Below are positions 24,811-31,659 of a DNA stretch of 51,071 nucleotides, in pieces (within the stretch, counting starts at the first letter, position 1; every line of letters starts with the position of its first letter). Under the pieces are notes generated by a model. The model ran no database searches. It was not told where the DNA came from and worked only from the letters and a program-made list of their open reading frames with translations. Made by a program: the position numbers and the translations under genes. The stretch covers positions 1 to 51,071 of the forward strand of contig NIZU01000057.1 in NCBI GenBank assembly GCA_003315675.1, in the 5' to 3' direction. This DNA is from Methanocorpusculum sp. MCE (GTDB taxonomy: Archaea > Halobacteriota > Methanomicrobia > Methanomicrobiales > Methanocorpusculaceae).

Positions 24811-24893
24811 TTTATTCATCCGAATGCCAATAACTAACTAATTAGCACTACCACCTCCGTCTTTCGGAGGTTTGGATGAAATATTATGATTGA
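24811..24893 (+). promoter_or_regulatory. Leader of the eha operon: TATA, hairpin over the Shine-Dalgarno, five-codon leader ORF
   Basis: TTTATTC (24811-24817) is a TATA candidate with a predicted start near 24840. The leader then has ACCTCCG (24853-24859) paired with CGGAGGT (24865-24871), a 7-bp stem with a 5-nt loop that buries the GGAGG Shine-Dalgarno. That GGAGG is 5 nt from an ATG at 24876, which opens a five-codon ORF (M-K-Y-Y-D, stop 24891-24893) overlapping the ehaB ATG at 24886. EhaB has no Shine-Dalgarno of its own at normal distance, so coupled translation is possible. Confidence 0.45.
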
Positions 24894-25374
24894 TTTACTC
24901 GCCGCCATCCCCATTGCTGCTGTGATATGTCTCGTGCTTTTTACTGTACTTGATATCTTCTGGAAACTCCCAAAGCAGGGCGGTGTTTCCGGAGCTGATG
25001 TAATCGGAAAAGAGCTGGAGAAAAACGGCGGGGATCTCAACGGCGGCTGGATGATCGGCAACATCATCTCTTCGCCGGATGCATCGGCAGGAACACTTCT
25101 TGCCGCATGCGGATATTATGTCTGGGGAATCTGGGGTGCCGTGATCTCGATCGTTCTCGTCTATATCGGAGCACGCATATGTGCCGACAAAGGTTTTGCG
25201 GGAACAAGCGGGGCTGTTTGTGCCGCGCTGATTATCTGGGCACTCACTTCGTTTGCGGGATTTCCGCCGGAATCCTTCATCACCGGCTGTGTAATTGCTA
25301 TTTTCCTGGTTGAGGGCATTTCGCCGAAACACGCATCCCGTCTGCTTGGAAAAATCTGGAGGAAAGTCTCATGA
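24886..25374 (+). CDS. ehaB: Energy-converting hydrogenase A, subunit EhaB
   Basis: A 162-residue membrane protein and the first gene of the eha operon here. It has an N-terminal helix (LLAAIPIAAVICLVLFTVL), a cytoplasmic-type stretch (FWKLPKQGGVSGADVIGKEL) and several more hydrophobic segments. The order of the genes that follow (EhaC to EhaO) and the sequence support EhaB. Eha couples H2 oxidation and ion flow to reduction of ferredoxin for CO2 reduction to formylmethanofuran. EhaA, which precedes ehaB in other methanogens, is not seen. It overlaps ehaC by 4 bp. Confidence 0.8.
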   Translation: MIDLLAAIPIAAVICLVLFTVLDIFWKLPKQGGVSGADVIGKELEKNGGDLNGGWMIGNIISSPDASAGTLLAACGYYVWGIWGAVISIVLVYIGARICADKGFAGTSGAVCAALIIWALTSFAGFPPESFITGCVIAIFLVEGISPKHASRLLGKIWRKVS

Positions 25375-25610
25375 TCGTTGAGGGAATCTGTGTGGTCATC
25401 GCGGCATACTGTGCGATTCGTGCGGTGTTCGAGCCGAAGACACTGAAAAAACTGCCGTATCTCAACGTCATGAACTTCGCCGTTGCCGGAGCGATCGTTC
25501 TTCTGCTGCCTTATCCGATAACGATCTGTGCGGTAATCGCGTATTTCATCGGCTCGACTCTTGAATCGAACGCCATAGCAAGTACCTTTGCCCGGCTGGA
25601 GGAACAATGA
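25371..25610 (+). CDS. ehaC: Energy-converting hydrogenase A, subunit EhaC (DUF2109)
   Basis: A 79-residue protein with two or three membrane helices. VEGICVVIAAYCAIRAVFEP at the N-terminus, then KTLKKLPYLNVMNFAVAGAIVLL in two parts, match the small EhaC subunits. It is flanked by 4-bp overlaps with ehaB and ehaD. These small subunits are part of the membrane arm; individual roles are unknown. Confidence 0.8.
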   Translation: MIVEGICVVIAAYCAIRAVFEPKTLKKLPYLNVMNFAVAGAIVLLLPYPITICAVIAYFIGSTLESNAIASTFARLEEQ

Positions 25611-25846
25611 CCGACCTGATTCAGATTCTGGCAATCTTTTTGGCTCTCTTTGGCGGCATAGCCGCGCTTCTGGTGTGGTCCGCATTCGACAAACTCATCT
25701 GTATTGGGATCCTGACCGCCGGCGTAGTTCTCTTCCTTGTGGAAAAAGGATATCTGGATGTTGCGATCGTCGTCTCCCTCCTGATGCCTGTCGGCACGAT
25801 CTTCATTCTGCTTCTTCTGGGCAAAAAACAGGAGGCAGCCAAATGA
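25607..25846 (+). CDS. ehaD: Energy-converting hydrogenase A, subunit EhaD (DUF2108)
   Basis: A 79-residue protein with three hydrophobic segments (LIQILAIFLALFGGIAALL, LICIGILTAGVVLFLVE, VAIVVSLLMPVGTIFILLLL), resembling MnhC/NuoK-like small membrane subunits in layout. The ATG overlaps the ehaC stop and its own stop overlaps ehaE by 4 bp. The assignment rests on sequence and operon order. Confidence 0.8.
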   Translation: MTDLIQILAIFLALFGGIAALLVWSAFDKLICIGILTAGVVLFLVEKGYLDVAIVVSLLMPVGTIFILLLLGKKQEAAK

Positions 25847-26085
25847 TCGTTCCGCCCGAGTTCGTCGTAGGATGTATCCTCCTTCTGGCCGGTGTGATTT
25901 TCACCGCATATCCGCGTGACAAAACCTATCTGACCCGGCTCATCAATATGGAGGTCGCCGAGTTCGGCCTCGTGTTCATCATGCTCGGTTTCAACGAGAC
26001 TCTTGCTCTTGTCACGTTCGTCGCCGTCAATGTCGTTACTACGCTGATCTTTGTTCGAGTGATCGAGAAAAAGGAGGGAGCATGA
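25843..26085 (+). CDS. ehaE: Energy-converting hydrogenase A, subunit EhaE (DUF2107)
   Basis: An 80-residue membrane protein beginning MIVPPEFVVGCILLLAGVIF, with a conserved-looking NMEVAEFGLVFIMLGFNETL segment whose two Glu residues lie within or next to membrane helices, a possible proton-path feature. The frame is open upstream to 25588, but the ATG at 25843, overlapping the ehaD stop as ATGA, is the natural start. Its own stop overlaps ehaF by 4 bp. Confidence 0.8.
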   Translation: MIVPPEFVVGCILLLAGVIFTAYPRDKTYLTRLINMEVAEFGLVFIMLGFNETLALVTFVAVNVVTTLIFVRVIEKKEGA

Positions 26086-26594
26086 AGGAAGGTCAGGATG
26101 CCAGAGACTGTCCGGCGAAAAAGGCACGCGGAGCGTTTGCGCCGTTCCAGAAACTTTCCTGCTATCTCTCGACGATCGAAAATCTGCCAAAACTTTACGC
26201 GATCTGTGTATGCCTGATCATCGTTTTCGGTCTATGCTGTGTTCCGTTCATTGCCTATGAAGAAAACCAGCTTTATCCAAAATCGCTTGATCCGACAAGT
26301 TCCCTGAATCCGTATGACCGCGGCGGCATCCCGTTCACGGAACCGGCGGATATTGTTTCCCAGTATCCGGAAAATGAACCGATACTTGGCTATGTGACCG
26401 CGTATCTCACACCAATGAGCCAGCTCCTTGCAGACTACACGCTCCATCTCGGGACATCGATCGTTTCCCACCCCGGCGGTATTCTCGATGAGATCCTCTA
26501 CAATACCCGGGGCTTTGATACCATCGTCGAAGCCAGCATTCTGTTCTGTGCCTTTGCGATCGCGGCGTTTCTTTACCGGAGGTCGAAGGAATGA
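26082..26594 (+). CDS. ehaF: Energy-converting hydrogenase A, subunit EhaF (DUF2106)
   Basis: A 170-residue protein with a charged N-terminus (about 35 residues), one helix at LYAICVCLIIVFGLCCVPFI, a long extracytoplasmic-type segment with FTEPADIVSQYPENEPILGY followed by VTAYLTPMSQLLADYTLHLG, and a C-terminal helix (TIVEASILFCAFAIAAFLY) ending in RRSKE. The segment DEILYNTRGFDTIVEASI resembles the MnhB/MbhE-type subunits of related membrane-bound hydrogenases and antiporters. Overlaps of 4 bp on both sides. Confidence 0.78.
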   Translation: MKEGQDARDCPAKKARGAFAPFQKLSCYLSTIENLPKLYAICVCLIIVFGLCCVPFIAYEENQLYPKSLDPTSSLNPYDRGGIPFTEPADIVSQYPENEPILGYVTAYLTPMSQLLADYTLHLGTSIVSHPGGILDEILYNTRGFDTIVEASILFCAFAIAAFLYRRSKE

Positions 26595-27211
26595 TCGAAT
26601 TTTTTGCTGAAATGGATCTTATCTATAAAATAGGGCTTGCCGTCGCTTTCATCGCGATCATCGTCGCGTTTTCTGCGGTCGTCAGGGAAAGAGACGAGAT
26701 AAGCCTGCTCATCATCATTGATTTAATAGAAATAACCGGCCTCGTCGTCATCGCACTTCTCGCGACCGATCTTGCCGAAGCACTCATTCTTCCGGGACTT
26801 GTGGTGGGAGTTGCCGAGATCATGGCGGTCTCGGAATTGTGGCTCGTAAAGGAAGGGCTCCAGAATGTCCGGCCTGTCCGCCGTCTCGACATCGAAGTTT
26901 TGCATACCGCCCCGCCGATCATCGGCGCACTTCTCACCGCATACGGAATCTTCCTGACAGGATTTACCGGCGGTCTTATTGCAGGTCTGGGTCTTGCTCT
27001 GTTCTTCCTTGGAAAATCGACGACGGAAAATTTCCTCTCTTCGGAGAACGCATCGGGCTATGCCTGGGTCCTCTTGGTTCTGGCATTTCTGATCTTTATT
27101 CTCTTTCCGAGTCAGTGGTTCCTTGCTCTTATGGCCGCCACGGTTGGAATCATGATCAAAGTGATGGCAAAGATAGCTCTTGTTGGAACCATGCGGGGTG
27201 ACGGATCATGA
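26591..27211 (+). CDS. ehaG: Energy-converting hydrogenase A, subunit EhaG (DUF2105)
   Basis: A 206-residue protein with about six hydrophobic segments. IIIDLIEITGLVVIALLATD, with several acidic residues inside a hydrophobic stretch, and PGLVVGVAEIMAVSELWLVK are the most distinctive parts; buried acidic residues are expected for an ion-conducting subunit. RPVRRLDIEVLHTAPPIIGA is a cytoplasmic loop. It overlaps ehaF and ehaH by 4 bp each. Confidence 0.8.
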   Translation: MIEFFAEMDLIYKIGLAVAFIAIIVAFSAVVRERDEISLLIIIDLIEITGLVVIALLATDLAEALILPGLVVGVAEIMAVSELWLVKEGLQNVRPVRRLDIEVLHTAPPIIGALLTAYGIFLTGFTGGLIAGLGLALFFLGKSTTENFLSSENASGYAWVLLVLAFLIFILFPSQWFLALMAATVGIMIKVMAKIALVGTMRGDGS

Positions 27212-27849
27212 TGGAGTCGATTCTCGTAACGATACCGTTTGGCGATATGATCCATTATCTTTCGGGATACACCGCGGTCCTGTTTGGATTTGCGGCGGTG
27301 TTCGTTTTCCTTGCAGTCATTTCCCTGCCGGAAAAACCGGTCGAGATCGTCTTTGGAACGGACGGGTATTCTCTGAAAGAAACACCCTTGGATCTTCTCA
27401 GATTCCAGAGATTCATGGCCATTGCCTGCGGTATCGCAACGATCGGCGCTATCGTGACCGGAGATATCTTCAACTTCACGCTCTTTGCCGCGTTCATCGG
27501 TGTTTTGAATATTGGGATCGTTGCCGCCGTGAAAAACAAGCATGTTCTTTCGGCCGCATTCTCCTACGGACTGGTCGTGATTATGGGGACGGTGCCTCTC
27601 TTTGCCGGAGCGGCTATTATCGCCGCAACGACCGGCACACTTTCTATCTGGGAACTTGCGGCCACGGGCGGCGTTCCCGTCATCGCCAAACATCTCCTGT
27701 TGATAGGGGTTCTCGGCGAAGGAATGGCGCCTTTCTATATTGGTAAAGCCGAGATAACGCGGGCTTCCGGAGCTCCGTATATCCTGATGATACATGTAAG
27801 TTCTCTCCTGCTCTTCCTGCGGGTCGTGGAGATCCTTTTGACGGTGTGA
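27208..27849 (+). CDS. ehaH: Energy-converting hydrogenase A, subunit EhaH
   Basis: A 213-residue membrane protein with about six helices. GDIFNFTLFAAFIGVLNIGIV and the Lys-containing helix boundary VIAKHLLLIGVLGEGMAPFY resemble part of the antiporter-like NuoL/M/N or MrpD subunits, in which Glu and Lys residues in helices move protons. It is much shorter than a full antiporter subunit, as known for EhaH. It overlaps ehaG by 4 bp. After its stop the ehaI start codon follows within 3 bp. Confidence 0.78.
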   Translation: MMESILVTIPFGDMIHYLSGYTAVLFGFAAVFVFLAVISLPEKPVEIVFGTDGYSLKETPLDLLRFQRFMAIACGIATIGAIVTGDIFNFTLFAAFIGVLNIGIVAAVKNKHVLSAAFSYGLVVIMGTVPLFAGAAIIAATTGTLSIWELAATGGVPVIAKHLLLIGVLGEGMAPFYIGKAEITRASGAPYILMIHVSSLLLFLRVVEILLTV

Positions 27850-27851
27850 TT

Positions 27852-28043
27852 ATGAAAAAACCAGTATACATCCTACTTGCAGTCCTCTTTGCCTGCGCTG
27901 CAGTCATCTCGGCCGTGCTTGCCGACGGAAATCCGTACTGGGTCCTTCTGTTGATCGTATCGGTGCCCGGGTTTTTGATCTCCGTGATTCTTGCATGTAC
28001 CGCCGGTTCAAAAGACGGAGATATTCCGTTTGTGGGGTACTGA
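27852..28043 (+). CDS. ehaI: Energy-converting hydrogenase A, subunit EhaI-like
   Basis: A 63-residue protein with two membrane helices (ILLAVLFACAAVISAVLA and WVLLLIVSVPGFLISVILAC) and a short polar tail. The position between EhaH and the NuoH-like EhaJ matches EhaI. The ATG at 27852, with GGTGTGAT just upstream, is preferred over the GTG at 27846, which overlaps the ehaH stop; either is possible. Confidence 0.65.
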   Translation: MKKPVYILLAVLFACAAVISAVLADGNPYWVLLLIVSVPGFLISVILACTAGSKDGDIPFVGY

Positions 28044-28044
28044 C

Positions 28045-28902
28045 ATGATAGAATTTCTTCTTCTCCTGATCTTTGCGGTCTTCTTTGGTCTTCTTCTGCA
28101 CGGGATCCACCGGAAAGTCATTGCACGAATCCAGAAACGTCCCGGACCGCCGATCTGGCAGGAGATACTCCATACCATGAAGTTCTCCTTCAAACAGACG
28201 TGGATCCCGAAGACCGCGAGTCAGGTCATGTATGTTGCGATCGTCCTGATCGCGATAGGGATCTGGACCGCCGCACTCTATGTTTTCTGGATCGGCGGAA
28301 GTCTGCTTCTGATCTTTGCCTTTTATATGCTCCATAAGATCGTGGAGCACGGGACCGGTCTTTCTTCCGGCTCTCCCTACACCAAGTTCGGCGCGATCAG
28401 ATCAGTCATGTCCGCCGCAGCGGAACTGCCGCTTCTTGTCACCGTGTCGGTCGTCTATCTCTTTACGGGAACACTGTCCATTTCGGGAATAGCCGGATGG
28501 GAAGCCGCACACGTTCCCCTGATCGGCATCGCTTTACCGGCGGCGGTTTCGCTTTACCTGATCATTCTGTCGAAGGCACACTACGGTCCCTTCTCCGTAA
28601 TAGAAGCCAAGGAACTCGTCTCCGGCTACTGGACCGAACACTTCGGCGGATGGCGTGCTCTTTTGAACATCGCTCTCTCCCAGAAGACATTCGTGCTCAT
28701 CTCCGTCTTCATCGTCGTGTTCATTGGCGTTCTGCCCTGGTGGCTTTTCCTCATTGTCATGATCCTCGTGATGGTCTCAGTCTCCTTTATCTGCGCAACG
28801 ACGCCGATGCTTACGCCGTACAACACGGTTCTCATACAGACGATCTGGACTGGGGTTGTCTGTCTTTACGGAATAATCGTCTGGGTGGTGATGATATCAT
28901 GA
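28045..28902 (+). CDS. ehaJ: Energy-converting hydrogenase A, subunit EhaJ (NuoH/HyfC-like)
   Basis: A 285-residue membrane subunit homologous to NuoH, the complex I subunit that joins the hydrogenase module to the membrane arm. The N-terminal RKVIARIQKRPGPPIWQEIL is the family signature loop. HYGPFSVIEAKELVSGYWTE, with Glu residues, matches the conserved cytoplasmic loop that lines the quinone-site equivalent. About eight helices are expected. The frame is open upstream to 27991, but the ATG at 28045, 2 bp after the ehaI stop, gives the normal N-terminus. It overlaps the next gene by 4 bp. Confidence 0.88.
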   Translation: MIEFLLLLIFAVFFGLLLHGIHRKVIARIQKRPGPPIWQEILHTMKFSFKQTWIPKTASQVMYVAIVLIAIGIWTAALYVFWIGGSLLLIFAFYMLHKIVEHGTGLSSGSPYTKFGAIRSVMSAAAELPLLVTVSVVYLFTGTLSISGIAGWEAAHVPLIGIALPAAVSLYLIILSKAHYGPFSVIEAKELVSGYWTEHFGGWRALLNIALSQKTFVLISVFIVVFIGVLPWWLFLIVMILVMVSVSFICATTPMLTPYNTVLIQTIWTGVVCLYGIIVWVVMIS

Positions 28903-29147
28903 ATTATATTCCATTCACTGCCGCCGCAGGAGCTGGATTCTATATCATTCTCATGCTGATAGAATCGTCTCTCCATCCGGCAGTTCTGCCGGGAGCTCTT
29001 CTCGGTTCTGTCCTTCTGGCTGCTCTGGCGACGTTATTCGTCTGGAAGAGTGACCATGCGAAACATACCGGCGAGATGGTCCTTATCTGGGTGATGATCT
29101 TCTGTTTCGTCATCTACGGGCTTCTTCGATTCTGGGGGGTTGTATGA
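28899..29147 (+). CDS. ehaL: Energy-converting hydrogenase A, small membrane subunit EhaL (or EhaK)
   Basis: An 82-residue membrane protein with three hydrophobic segments (FTAAAGAGFYIILMLIE, PGALLGSVLLAALATLFVW, EMVLIWVMIFCFVIYGLLRF). Its place just before EhaM fits EhaL; EhaK and EhaL are both small membrane subunits following EhaJ in other methanogens, and only one is present here, so the choice is uncertain. The ATG at 28899 overlaps the ehaJ stop and its own stop overlaps ehaM by 4 bp. Confidence 0.65.
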   Translation: MNYIPFTAAAGAGFYIILMLIESSLHPAVLPGALLGSVLLAALATLFVWKSDHAKHTGEMVLIWVMIFCFVIYGLLRFWGVV

Positions 29148-29503
29148 AACTTATTTATGAACGGGATCTCAGTCCCATGAAACTCACGTCCCTTAACGGG
29201 GTCCGGCAGAACGCCGTTGCGATTGCCCTTTCGAAGCGGCTTGGGATATCCCGCCAGCGTATGCGGAAGATACTGATCGAAAAATGCGATATAATGACTC
29301 TGGAAAATCTCGGACCCCGTTATGACGCGGCCGAGATACAGGCCGCGTCGGATGAGATCGGAAACGCTCTTTCCCTTCATCATCTTTCAACAGCTGCGGG
29401 GATACTTTCAAAGGAATGGGCCGATCATTACCGTGCTTTGGCACTGGAAAAGGACGCCGACCTTTCCGACATACGCCGTGCCATTCTGGAGGAGATTTCA
29501 TGA
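29144..29503 (+). CDS. ehaM: Energy-converting hydrogenase A, subunit EhaM (DUF1959)
   Basis: A 119-residue soluble, helical protein. NAVAIALSKRLGISRQRMRK and CDIMTLENLGPRYDAAEIQA match the DUF1959/EhaM family. It lacks membrane helices, so it probably sits on the cytoplasmic hydrogenase module. It overlaps the EhaL and EhaN genes by 4 bp. Confidence 0.82.
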   Translation: MKLIYERDLSPMKLTSLNGVRQNAVAIALSKRLGISRQRMRKILIEKCDIMTLENLGPRYDAAEIQAASDEIGNALSLHHLSTAAGILSKEWADHYRALALEKDADLSDIRRAILEEIS

Positions 29504-29979
29504 GTATTCTGCAGCAGCTCAAAAATGCCGTTCGGCAGCGTTCGATCCATGTATGCTATGTGAACACCGGATCCTGTAACGGATGCGATATAGAGATCCT
29601 TGCCTGTCTCGCTCCGAGATATGATATCGAACAGTACGGCATTTATGTTCACAACAATCCACGAGAGGCTGATGTAATCCTCGTAACCGGGGGAATGTCT
29701 CCTCAGTGGATCGACAAATTACCCGATCTCTGGGACCGGGTTCCCGAGCCAAAAGCCGTAGTGACGATCGGCAACTGTCCGATCTCCGGGTGCGTGTTCA
29801 ACCGTCCCGGGAAACTGATCGATCCGCCGGTCAGCAAATATATTCCGGTCACGGCATCCGTACCCGGCTGCCCTCCGCGTCCGTCGGAAATAATCTCGGC
29901 GATTCTCGGCGCCGCCGATATCCTTTTCAAAGATTATGAGGTTCATCAAAAGGAGAAGGAAGGAGGTGGTCAATCATGA
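29500..29979 (+). CDS. ehaN: Energy-converting hydrogenase A, small subunit EhaN (NuoB-like)
   Basis: The 159-residue electron-transfer subunit of the [NiFe] hydrogenase module. The ligands of the proximal [4Fe-4S] cluster are visible: GSCNGCDIE (Cys26, Cys29), IGNCPISG (Cys93) and VPGCPPRP (Cys124), the NuoB/EchC pattern. Electrons from the Ni-Fe site in EhaO pass here and on to ferredoxin. The ATG at 29500 overlaps the ehaM stop; GGAGGAG lies upstream. Its stop overlaps ehaO by 4 bp. Confidence 0.92.
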   Translation: MSILQQLKNAVRQRSIHVCYVNTGSCNGCDIEILACLAPRYDIEQYGIYVHNNPREADVILVTGGMSPQWIDKLPDLWDRVPEPKAVVTIGNCPISGCVFNRPGKLIDPPVSKYIPVTASVPGCPPRPSEIISAILGAADILFKDYEVHQKEKEGGGQS

Positions 29980-31061
29980 AAAAAATAGTTGACGTATCCC
30001 TGCCGGTCGGTCCGATTCATCCCTGCTTCAAAGAACCCTGCAGGATCAAATGTGAAAAGCGGGGGGAGCGCGTCGTGACAACCGAAGTGGAACTCGGGTA
30101 CGTGAAAAAGGGAATCGAAAAAATCATGATCGGACGACCATGGCAGGAGACGATCTTCCTTGCGGAAAGGGTCTGCGGTATCTGCTCAGTCGTCCACAAT
30201 ACGGTGATCGTTGAAGCTCTGGAAAAGATCAGCGGGATCACGGTTCCCCGAAGGGCCGGACTTCTTCGTCTGATCTTAAATGAACTTGACCGTATCCAGA
30301 GTCATCTTCTTGCGAACTATTCATACTGCTACACGATCGAGCATGAAACACTCGGCATGTATCTGCTGAATCTTCGTGAGACCGCGATGGATTCGATTGA
30401 AATGATGACCGGGACACGGATCATGACTGCATATGTCGTTCCCGGCGGCGTGCGTGAAGATTTATCCGCGGATAACGCCGCAAAGATCCTTGAAGCAACC
30501 CACCATATCGAGAGCGAACTGAAACGCTTTGTAGAGATGTTCGAGACCGGGCCGATGATCGGTCTTCGGTCGAAAGGTATCGGCGTTCTTTCCATGGAGG
30601 ACGCACTTGCGTCAGGCGTAGTCGGCCCGACTGCCCGCGCTTCCGGTCTTTTCCGCGATGCCAGAAAGGACGATCCTCTTTATATTGAGATGGGCTGGCA
30701 TATGATCACGAGAACTGAAAGTGATAACTATGCCAGAATCATGCTCAGATTCGATGAACTCTATCAGTCTCTGACTCTGATCCGAAACGGTATTGCGGCT
30801 CTCGAACCTGGAAAAATCCGTAACGGCGGAGAGATGAAAGCAGGCCGCATCAAACACACGATCGAAGCGCCGAGGGGCGATCTCACCTACGATATCGAGA
30901 TTGACGAGGCCGGTCAGGTGGTGTTCGTTTCGATTCAGACCCCGTCTATTCCGAACATCGAAGTGGCGACCCATGCAATGATGAAAAATCTTGCATCTGC
31001 GGCTGATGTGACATCCACATTCATCAGCGCCGATCCGTGTATTGCCTGTGCGGAGCGGTAG
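29976..31061 (+). CDS. ehaO: Energy-converting hydrogenase A, large subunit EhaO ([NiFe] site)
   Basis: The 361-residue catalytic subunit, homologous to NuoD and EchE. Both Ni-Fe ligand pairs are present: RVCGICSVVH (Cys67, Cys70) and the C-terminal DPCIACAER (Cys355, Cys358). The protein ends three residues after the last Cys; there is no His-containing C-terminal extension of the kind removed by maturation proteases in many hydrogenases. GELQRIxSHL-type sequence appears as LNELDRIQSHLLANYSYCY. It overlaps ehaN by 4 bp and is followed after 1 bp by the ferredoxin gene. Confidence 0.93.
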   Translation: MKKIVDVSLPVGPIHPCFKEPCRIKCEKRGERVVTTEVELGYVKKGIEKIMIGRPWQETIFLAERVCGICSVVHNTVIVEALEKISGITVPRRAGLLRLILNELDRIQSHLLANYSYCYTIEHETLGMYLLNLRETAMDSIEMMTGTRIMTAYVVPGGVREDLSADNAAKILEATHHIESELKRFVEMFETGPMIGLRSKGIGVLSMEDALASGVVGPTARASGLFRDARKDDPLYIEMGWHMITRTESDNYARIMLRFDELYQSLTLIRNGIAALEPGKIRNGGEMKAGRIKHTIEAPRGDLTYDIEIDEAGQVVFVSIQTPSIPNIEVATHAMMKNLASAADVTSTFISADPCIACAER

Positions 31062-31062
31062 A

Positions 31063-31659
31063 ATGACGGTCTTCACGTATCTCAGAGAGTTCTGCCGTCT
31101 GTCCTGGCTTAAGGCGTTTTTCACCGTGAAAACACCGCCGCTGACAAAACCGTCCTACTTTCGGGACTTTCCCGAGCTGACCGGAAAAGAATGCACGCAC
31201 TGTCTTGCCTGTAAAATGATCTGTCCATGCCCCGGCGCGATCGATGTTGTCCAGACGGACGGCGTCTGGAATCCTCAGATCACGCAGGGACACTGCGTTC
31301 GCTGCGGATACTGCGTTGAGGCGTGCCCCGAAGGCGTTCTGACAAGCGGCGACCTCCTTGCACGCAAAAAAGAGCAGGGACTTGTATTCTCCCACGAATA
31401 CATCATCAAAATCGACACCGGAAAATGCATGGGGTGCGGAAACTGCACGACCGCATGTCCGGTAAACCGGGAGATCGACCCGCATATGGGTGCGGGCGGG
31501 ACCTCTCTTTCGAGTGATGTTCTGATCCGTGTCGAACACGGGAAAAACACGGTCAAGCACAATGAACGATGCAAAGGATGCAAAGTGTGTATGGACACAT
31601 GCCCGAACGGTGCGATCCACGTGATCAGGAATGTTGCCGCTTTGCAGGAGGACAGATAA
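31063..31659 (+). CDS. Four-cluster ferredoxin, EhaP-like (electron carrier between Eha and Fwd)
   Basis: A 198-residue protein with four [4Fe-4S] motifs: CTHCLACKMICPCP, CVRCGYCVEACPEG, CMGCGNCTTACPVN and CKGCKVCMDTCPNG. The N-terminal 40 residues (TVFTYLREFCRLSWLKAFFT) recall NuoI/EchF-type subunits. Eha operons normally carry larger polyferredoxins (EhaP, EhaQ); this is a smaller version. It sits between ehaO (1 bp upstream) and fwdA (ATG directly after its TAA), which makes it a good candidate for the carrier taking Eha electrons to formylmethanofuran dehydrogenase. The ATG at 31063 is chosen over a TTG at 31042. Confidence 0.85.
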   Translation: MTVFTYLREFCRLSWLKAFFTVKTPPLTKPSYFRDFPELTGKECTHCLACKMICPCPGAIDVVQTDGVWNPQITQGHCVRCGYCVEACPEGVLTSGDLLARKKEQGLVFSHEYIIKIDTGKCMGCGNCTTACPVNREIDPHMGAGGTSLSSDVLIRVEHGKNTVKHNERCKGCKVCMDTCPNGAIHVIRNVAALQEDR

